A DNA stretch of 64,000 nt from contig NZ_JBHZRC010000015.1 in NCBI RefSeq assembly GCF_043641075.1, forward strand, positions 1 through 64,000, read 5' to 3'. The notes beneath the pieces are model-generated. The model did no database searches. It saw only the letters and a list, made by a program, of their open reading frames with translations, and was not told where the DNA came from. The stretch comes from Bacillus_BD oryzisoli_A. GTDB taxonomy: Bacteria > Bacillota > Bacilli > Bacillales > Cytobacillaceae. The position numbers and the translations under genes are program-made. Below are positions 59,168 to 64,000 of the stretch, one piece after another (the stretch's first letter is position 1; each line of letters starts with the position of its first letter).

Positions 59168-59917
59168 ATGAAACTGATTCTTGTAAAGGATTATCAGGAG
59201 ATGAGTAAACAAGCAGCAGAATATGTAATTGAAAAGTTGCTTCAAAATCCAAACATGAAGCTGGGGCTTGCAACAGGCGGCACGCCGATTGGAACGTATA
59301 AATTCCTAATTGAGGATCACAAAAGGAATGGTACCTCCTATCAAAATGTGAAAAGCTTTAATCTTGATGAATATGTTGGATTATCGGCTACAAATGAAAA
59401 TAGCTATCATTACTATATGAATGATGTGTTTTTCAATCATATTGATATTAAAAAGAAAAACGTCCATATTCCTAGCGGAGATGCGCCAGATATTCAAAAA
59501 GAGTGTGAGGATTACGAGACGGTTCTTACTAAACATGGCAGGGTTGATCTTCAAATCCTTGGGATTGGGAACAACGGACATATCGGCTTCAATGAGCCAG
59601 GTACTAGCTTTGACTCTAAGACCCACATCGTTAAACTGGCTCCTTCTACGATAAGAGCCAATTCAAGATATTTCGAGAGCATGGAAGAGGTTCCGACGCG
59701 AGCAGTAACAATGGGGATTTCTACAATTATGCAAAGCAAAGAAATTCTGTTACTTGTCTCAGGTGAGAGCAAAAGTAAGGCGCTGCTAAAGCTATGGGAA
59801 AATGAAGTGGATGAATATTTTCCAGCTTCTGTTTTGAAAAAACATCCTGCCGTTACGGTGATTGCAGATGAAGCGGCATATGCTGAATTGAGGGCTAATG
59901 ATAGGGCCTTTGCTTGA
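59168..59917 (+). CDS. nagB: Glucosamine-6-phosphate deaminase
   Basis: 249 residues from ATG 59168, eight bases after GGAGG (an upstream in-frame ATG at 59072 overlaps the repeat and lacks a ribosome binding site). LGLATGGTPIGTY near residues 35-47, SFNLDEYVGL with the catalytic Asp near 71, ILGIGNNGHIGFNEPG near 128-143 with the active-site His and Glu. These match Bacillus NagB, which turns glucosamine 6-phosphate into fructose 6-phosphate and ammonia. As the last gene of the PTS region it suits amino-sugar disaccharides as substrate. Confidence 0.93.
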   Translation: MKLILVKDYQEMSKQAAEYVIEKLLQNPNMKLGLATGGTPIGTYKFLIEDHKRNGTSYQNVKSFNLDEYVGLSATNENSYHYYMNDVFFNHIDIKKKNVHIPSGDAPDIQKECEDYETVLTKHGRVDLQILGIGNNGHIGFNEPGTSFDSKTHIVKLAPSTIRANSRYFESMEEVPTRAVTMGISTIMQSKEILLLVSGESKSKALLKLWENEVDEYFPASVLKKHPAVTVIADEAAYAELRANDRAFA

Positions 59918-59948
59918 ATGTCATCATGGTGGATAAAGGAAAAGATGT

Positions 59949-59978
59949 AAGCATCCGTATCATATGGGTGCTTTTTTG
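59949..59978 (+). terminator. Terminator of nagB
   Basis: AAGCATCC pairs with GGGTGCTT across a 9-nt loop and is followed by six T. Confidence 0.85.
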
Positions 59979-60179
59979 CTTTGGAAACACCTTCCTAACA
60001 GAGTATACCGGAAATTCCCCAGTCCTTTTAGAACACTCTTATCATTTTACTATGTATAGATAGGATTAATTTGTCACTTTAGTTCTATATTAAATATCAA
60101 TGAGAAATTGTAGACTTAAAGCAGTTGTCTGAATTATGGAAAATAATGAGATGCTAGCAACAAAGGAGTCAAATGATCA

Positions 60180-61163
60180 ATGAAAACTGTAACAATTTTA
60201 GTACCCGCCTATAATGAAGAAGAGGTTCTGTACCAATTATATGATCGGTTAACATCCGTCATAGAGGGAGTCACCTCCTATCATTTTGAACTATTATTTG
60301 TGAATGATGGAAGCCGTGACAACACACTATCCAATATTAAAAGTATGCGATTGAAGGACAGCAGAATTTCCTATGTCGATTTATCACGTAATTTTGGCAA
60401 AGAAATCGCTATGATAGCGGGCTTAGATTATGCCAAAGGGGATGCTGTGGTTATTATAGATGCAGATTTACAGGATCCACCGGAATTAATTCCGGAAATG
60501 ATTAATTATTGGGAACAGGGATTTGACGATGTATATGCAAAAAGAAAATCACGTTCCGGTGAGACGTGGTTGAAAAAATGGACATCCTCGGTTTATTATA
60601 AAGTGCTTCAAAAAATAACCAGAATCCCCATTCAAGAAAACACAGGTGACTTTCGTTTGCTTGACAGGCGCTGTGTGGAAGCTCTTAAGCAGCTAAGGGA
60701 AGCTCAAAGGTACACAAAGGGCATGTTCAGCTGGATTGGCTACAATAAAAAGGAAATTCTGTTTGATCGTGACCCGAGAGCAGCAGGTGAAACAAAATGG
60801 AATTATATGAAATTAACAGACCTGGCCATTGAAGGGATTACCTCTTTTACGACAGCTCCCTTACGATTGTCAGCCATGATTGGCTGTGGAATTTCCTTTT
60901 TTGCCTTTATTTATATGGTCTGGATTATTGCCAAAACACTGCTTTTCGGGGAACCGGTGGCAGGATATCCTTCGTTAATGACCATTATTTTATTTTTAGG
61001 AGGAATTCAGCTTATATCCCTTGGGATTATTGGAGAGTACCTAGGAAGAATCTTCAATGAAACAAAAAAACGTCCGCTTTACTTTGTCGACGAGTACAAT
61101 AATGAAAAAGCACGAAATAATCATAATGAGTCCGTTGAATTGAAATCATATGTCAAGCATTAA
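60180..61163 (+). CDS. GtrB-like polyprenyl-phosphate glycosyltransferase (GT2)
   Basis: 327 residues, AAAGGAG before the ATG. GT-A fold with VTILVPAYNEEEVLYQLY near the start, VIIDADLQDPPELIPEMI (D-x-D, about 90-107), TGDFRLLDRR near 156-165, GYNKKEILFDRDPRAAGETKWN and two C-terminal membrane helices (about 232-254 and 265-290). It moves a sugar from a UDP-sugar to undecaprenyl phosphate on the inner face of the membrane; the flippase-like GtrA protein encoded next would bring it outside. It overlaps the next frame slightly. Confidence 0.9.
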   Translation: MKTVTILVPAYNEEEVLYQLYDRLTSVIEGVTSYHFELLFVNDGSRDNTLSNIKSMRLKDSRISYVDLSRNFGKEIAMIAGLDYAKGDAVVIIDADLQDPPELIPEMINYWEQGFDDVYAKRKSRSGETWLKKWTSSVYYKVLQKITRIPIQENTGDFRLLDRRCVEALKQLREAQRYTKGMFSWIGYNKKEILFDRDPRAAGETKWNYMKLTDLAIEGITSFTTAPLRLSAMIGCGISFFAFIYMVWIIAKTLLFGEPVAGYPSLMTIILFLGGIQLISLGIIGEYLGRIFNETKKRPLYFVDEYNNEKARNNHNESVELKSYVKH

Positions 61164-61176
61164 GGCAGGAGCTTCA

Positions 61177-61608
61177 ATGAAAAATAAGAATGAACTATTC
61201 AATTATTTATTGTTTGGTGTGTTAACCACAATTGTGAATATAGCCAGTTTTGCTGTTTTTGATAAAGTACTGGGGCTGGATTACAAATTAGCCACAACTA
61301 TCGCATGGGTTCTATCCGTTATTTTTGCCTTTGTGACCAACAAGCTATATGTCTTTTCTAGTAAAAATATCGGCGGGAAATCTGTCTTTCGTGAATTTAT
61401 TTCGTTTTTATTTTTCCGCGGGCTGTCCTATGTATTAGACATCGCTTCTATGATTATACTGATTGATTTTGTAAAGATAGACAGCTTACTAGCAAAAATA
61501 GCAGCAAACGTTATGGTAGTTGTATTTAATTATTTTGCCAGCAAATATGTTATTTTTAAACCTTCATCAAGTAGTGAGGGAGCAGAAGCAGATGAAAAAA
61601 TTACTTGA
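61177..61608 (+). CDS. GtrA-family membrane protein
   Basis: 143 residues from ATG 61177, nine bases after GGCAGGAG (the open frame begins at 61150). Four membrane helices with the GtrA signature FNYLLFGVLTTIVNIASFAVF near the start and FVTNKLYVFSSK. Presumed to flip undecaprenyl-phosphate-linked sugars made by the GtrB-type enzyme to the outside, for modification of teichoic acid, lipid or protein. The usual third gene (a large membrane transferase) is missing after it. Confidence 0.85.
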   Translation: MKNKNELFNYLLFGVLTTIVNIASFAVFDKVLGLDYKLATTIAWVLSVIFAFVTNKLYVFSSKNIGGKSVFREFISFLFFRGLSYVLDIASMIILIDFVKIDSLLAKIAANVMVVVFNYFASKYVIFKPSSSSEGAEADEKIT

Positions 61609-61669
61609 TTATATTTCTAAGATTAGACACAAAGGATGGTTAAAAAATAAACGGCAAAATTCCGTTTAA
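61592..61669 (+). CDS. Possible 25-residue ORF or gene remnant
   Basis: ATG 61592 overlaps the end of the GtrA gene and has GAGGGAG nine bases before it. The peptide MKKLLDYISKIRHKGWLKNK... is basic and stops at 61667. It could be the truncated start of a third glycan gene, or a chance ORF. Confidence 0.25.
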   Translation: MKKLLDYISKIRHKGWLKNKRQNSV

Positions 61670-62151
61670 ATGGGGAAATACCCTTATTTCCCTAAAAATA
61701 AGAGGAGTTTTTCCGAGTATGTATCCAAATCTTTGGATTTTTTCTTATTTTAAAGCAGTTAAACGGAATACCTCCGCTTATATCTACTCCTCGATCCTAC
61801 ATCATATACATTAACCGGAAATTCTCCGCCTATGAATTTTTATACTCCACGGAAACCGACAATGAAGAAGCTGAGTCTTGATTTTAAGGACAAGTATTAA
61901 AAAACTATAAAATGCATGGCGAATTCCTTTACGGATTACCATGCTTTTTCACTTTTTGCACTACACAAGTGAATCCGTCAGACCTTTGTTATAGGTCTTA
62001 ATTTAATGGTAAATTTCCTCCTATATCATGATTTGTGATACAATTTTACAGGCGAGCTTGCAAATCGCTTACTATTATTTTTTTCGTTTAAAGTAGACGT
62101 TACATAATAGCGTTTTTTATAGTTGCAGGGAGAAATACAAGGGAGGACCGT
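61670..62151. other. Intergenic region between GtrA and ATP-grasp genes
   Basis: Contains two terminator-like hairpins: ATCCAAA/TTTGGAT followed by six T (61723-61745) and GCATGG...CCATGC followed by TTTTT (61914-61949). The remaining stretch is AT-rich without a gene; the promoter of the ATP-grasp gene is probably in the last 150 bp. Confidence 0.5.
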
Positions 62152-63213
62152 ATGGCGAGGATAGTATTAGACAGCTTGGATAAGCGGATGACCATACCTA
62201 TCGTTAACTACTATCACAAAAGTGGTTATGAAATTGATGGCATTTGTTTTAAAGGATCCAAGCCTTTAAGTAAAAAATATATAGCTGAAACGCATTATAT
62301 ATCAAAAGATAACCTAGAGGAAGAGTTTACAAAAATAATCGACAGCTATTCATCTGATGATTATCTGATTATCGGGAATCCGCAAATAATCGAAGTCGTG
62401 AATAAAATAAAGCCAAATATAAAATATATTATTCCGACGGATGAGGCGATAGATGCTGCGACTGATAAGAGAAGGTTATTGGAATTAGCCGAACAGCTGG
62501 GAGTAAAAATTCCAAAAGAGCTGCAGTCTCCTAAATATCCAATGGTGATTAAATTAAATACATCTGAAGGAATCAGTTTAAAGCCGGTGGATCGTTATCG
62601 AATCGTGAAAAATGAGCAGCAATATCAAGAAGCAATGAAGAAATTCGCGGACTATAAAGATAACATCATCATGCAGGAATATGTGGAGGGAAATGGATAT
62701 GGCGTGTCCATGCTATTCGATTATGATTCGAATTTAATTGATTACATCGTCCATGAGAGACTGCTGGAATATCCGATAGCCGGCGGGCCTTCAGCGCTAT
62801 GTAAAAGCACGTATAATGAACAATTGGTTCATTACGCAAGCAAATTACTAAAGGAGCTTAAGTGGCAAGGACTAGCGATGGTGGAGTTCAAAGGGGATAC
62901 CTTAATCGAAATCAATCCACGCTTTTGGGGAAGTCTGCCACTATTATTTGTTGCGGAGTCAGATCTTTTTTCAAATCTGATTGAAACATTAAATAACAAT
63001 CAAAAGACCATTAATGAGACACAGAGTTTTTACAAAAAGGATAAATTCATGAGTTACTTCCCGCAATGCTGGATATCAATTCTCATGCATGTAAAAAAGG
63101 GAAATCTTAAAACGGCTATCGAAAGCATACCTAAGGTTATGATGAGCAAAGAGGGTATTTTGAAATTTTCGAACCCGGCACCTTTTTTTAGATACCTTCG
63201 TACATTGAAATAA
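62152..63213 (+). CDS. ATP-grasp ligase-like protein
   Basis: 353 residues, AAGGGAGGACC before the ATG. An N-terminal Rossmann-like part (about 1-95, LIIGNPQIIEVVNKIKPNIKYIIPTDEAID) then an ATP-grasp core: YPMVIKLNTSEGISLKPVDRY (Lys near 130), IIMQEYVEGNGYGVSMLFDYD and WQGLAMVEFKGDTLIEINPRFWGSLPLL with the metal-binding E-x-N-P-R. Typical carbamoyl-phosphate-synthase-like or D-Ala-D-Ala ligase-like fold, which joins a carboxylate to an amine or thiol. Similar proteins often stand in cell-surface glycan clusters; the substrate is unknown. Confidence 0.82.
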   Translation: MARIVLDSLDKRMTIPIVNYYHKSGYEIDGICFKGSKPLSKKYIAETHYISKDNLEEEFTKIIDSYSSDDYLIIGNPQIIEVVNKIKPNIKYIIPTDEAIDAATDKRRLLELAEQLGVKIPKELQSPKYPMVIKLNTSEGISLKPVDRYRIVKNEQQYQEAMKKFADYKDNIIMQEYVEGNGYGVSMLFDYDSNLIDYIVHERLLEYPIAGGPSALCKSTYNEQLVHYASKLLKELKWQGLAMVEFKGDTLIEINPRFWGSLPLLFVAESDLFSNLIETLNNNQKTINETQSFYKKDKFMSYFPQCWISILMHVKKGNLKTAIESIPKVMMSKEGILKFSNPAPFFRYLRTLK

Positions 63214-63228
63214 TGGAGAGATAGAGAA

Positions 63229-64000
63229 ATGAAGATATGCTCACATATTCATACATATCATTCAGAGGATTGCGTTTCAAGGGTAGAGGATATCGTTGAG
63301 AAGGCAATTGAATTAAAGTATGATTTGATTATAGTAACGGACCATGATACAACCAAAGGCGCTTATGAAGCATTGAAAGTGGCTCAGGGCAGAATAGATG
63401 TCATCATCGGGGCCGAATTTGGTACGGAAATGGGTCATATTCTGGCCATTAACATAGATGATACTGTGGAAAAAAACTGTATGAAAAAAGGAAAAAAATA
63501 CGATTTTGATGATTTAGTCAAAAAAGTACGGGAACAAAATGGATTATTATTTTTAGCTCATCCCGTTCAATCAAGAGCAAAAATTAATTTTGATTTCGTA
63601 GAGAAGCTTGATGGAATTGAACTGATTAATGCGCGGGTAGAATCAAGCTTTGCCATAAAGAAATCTAATGAACTAAACAAACGGATACGAGCGAAATATA
63701 ATCCCTCTGTTATTGCCGGATGCGATGCACACACAATTAAAGAGCTGGAAAGCACGTATATGGAGGTGGATGTCCCGGATTCCTCACAATGGGATATTAA
63801 GGAGCTATTACTCGGGGACAAAACCTTATACTTAAAACGGTCATCCTATAAGCTGATTGCCTGGAACAAGCTAACCCGAAACAGGGGAAAAGGGATTAAG
63901 CATAAAATGAAGCAAGTGATCAAAATGATTTTAGGGATATTTATAGATTTCAAGATAGCATTGGGAGGAAACAGCTTTGAAGCTATACGAATATGCAAGG
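63229..64000 (+). CDS. PHP-domain phosphoesterase-like protein (partial, runs off the window)
   Basis: ATG 63229 with GGAGAGATAG upstream, 15 bases after the ATP-grasp stop; no stop before 64000, so at least 257 residues. PHP motifs: SHIHTYHSEDC near residues 5-15 (the H-x-H metal pair), VTDHDTTKGAYEA near 41-53, GAEFGTEMGHILAIN near 68-82, FLAHPVQS near 108-115 and AGCDAHTIKEL near 163-173. This is the PHP/TrpH-like histidinol-phosphatase fold with three metals. It probably works with the ATP-grasp protein encoded before it. The end of the window also carries GGAGG and a TTG at 63977 that may start the next gene. Confidence 0.8.
   Translation, partial: MKICSHIHTYHSEDCVSRVEDIVEKAIELKYDLIIVTDHDTTKGAYEALKVAQGRIDVIIGAEFGTEMGHILAINIDDTVEKNCMKKGKKYDFDDLVKKVREQNGLLFLAHPVQSRAKINFDFVEKLDGIELINARVESSFAIKKSNELNKRIRAKYNPSVIAGCDAHTIKELESTYMEVDVPDSSQWDIKELLLGDKTLYLKRSSYKLIAWNKLTRNRGKGIKHKMKQVIKMILGIFIDFKIALGGNSFEAIRICK

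Overview
The window looks like a stretch of chromosome from a low-GC, spore-forming member of the Bacillaceae (Neobacillus, Mesobacillus or a near relative; the genus is an inference). Signs of this are strong GGAGG-type ribosome binding sites, frequent TTG and GTG starts, a PyrR-type attenuator, CcpA cre sites, a KinB-like kinase, and small Bacillus-type genes such as a YppF-like one. It opens with tRNA-Asn and runs off the right end inside a PHP-domain gene.

Layout: 1-7.7 kb holds the tRNA, a small His-rich gene, a phosphoesterase, a KinB-like kinase, a codB-codA operon under a pyrimidine attenuator, a HesB-like gene with an in-frame UGA (likely selenocysteine; absent from ordinary ORF calls), a small heat-shock protein and an AraC regulator. 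8-18.4 kb is a sugar regulon: a LacI regulator, three identical operators, a ribose-type ABC importer, two Gfo/Idh/MocA dehydrogenases, two TIM-barrel isomerase/lyase-like enzymes and a ROK glucokinase. That enzyme set fits the levoglucosan-to-glucose pathway. 18.4-28.8 kb is mixed: small ORFs, a VOC protein, a drug-type MFS pump, a YppF-like protein, a zincin-like protein, an exported flavocytochrome-c-like lipoprotein, a ten-copy 52-bp tandem array, an old-yellow-enzyme-type reductase and a solitary catechol 2,3-dioxygenase behind a cre site.

28.8-39.3 kb is a DeoR-controlled polyol regulon: Zn dehydrogenase, polyol-type MFS permease, DhaK, DhaL, RpiB-like isomerase, GlpX, transaldolase and transketolase. 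It would oxidise a polyol, phosphorylate the ketose, isomerise it and feed it into the non-oxidative pentose phosphate pathway; a C4 polyol such as threitol is the best guess. 39.3-45.4 kb holds a structured intergenic element and a run of minus-strand membrane or surface genes (a lipoprotein, YiaA-like, DUF418, PhoD-like, EamA).

45.8-51.5 kb has a Wzz/CpsD-type polysaccharide co-polymerase and tyrosine kinase pair, a LysM-M23 peptidase, a tail-anchored unknown, two tandem paralogous 42-residue genes that standard length cut-offs miss, and galE. A second array with exactly the same 52-bp period but another sequence follows. 52.4-59.9 kb is a PTS operon for chitobiose or another amino-sugar/beta-glucoside: PRD activator, GH4 glycosidase, NagB-like deaminase, IIA, IIB, IIC and NagB. 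60.2-64 kb holds a GtrB-type glycosyltransferase with GtrA, then an ATP-grasp protein and a PHP phosphoesterase, probably cell-surface glycan genes.

Four families of dispersed palindromic repeats are scattered between genes. No phage, transposase, CRISPR array or rRNA was seen.
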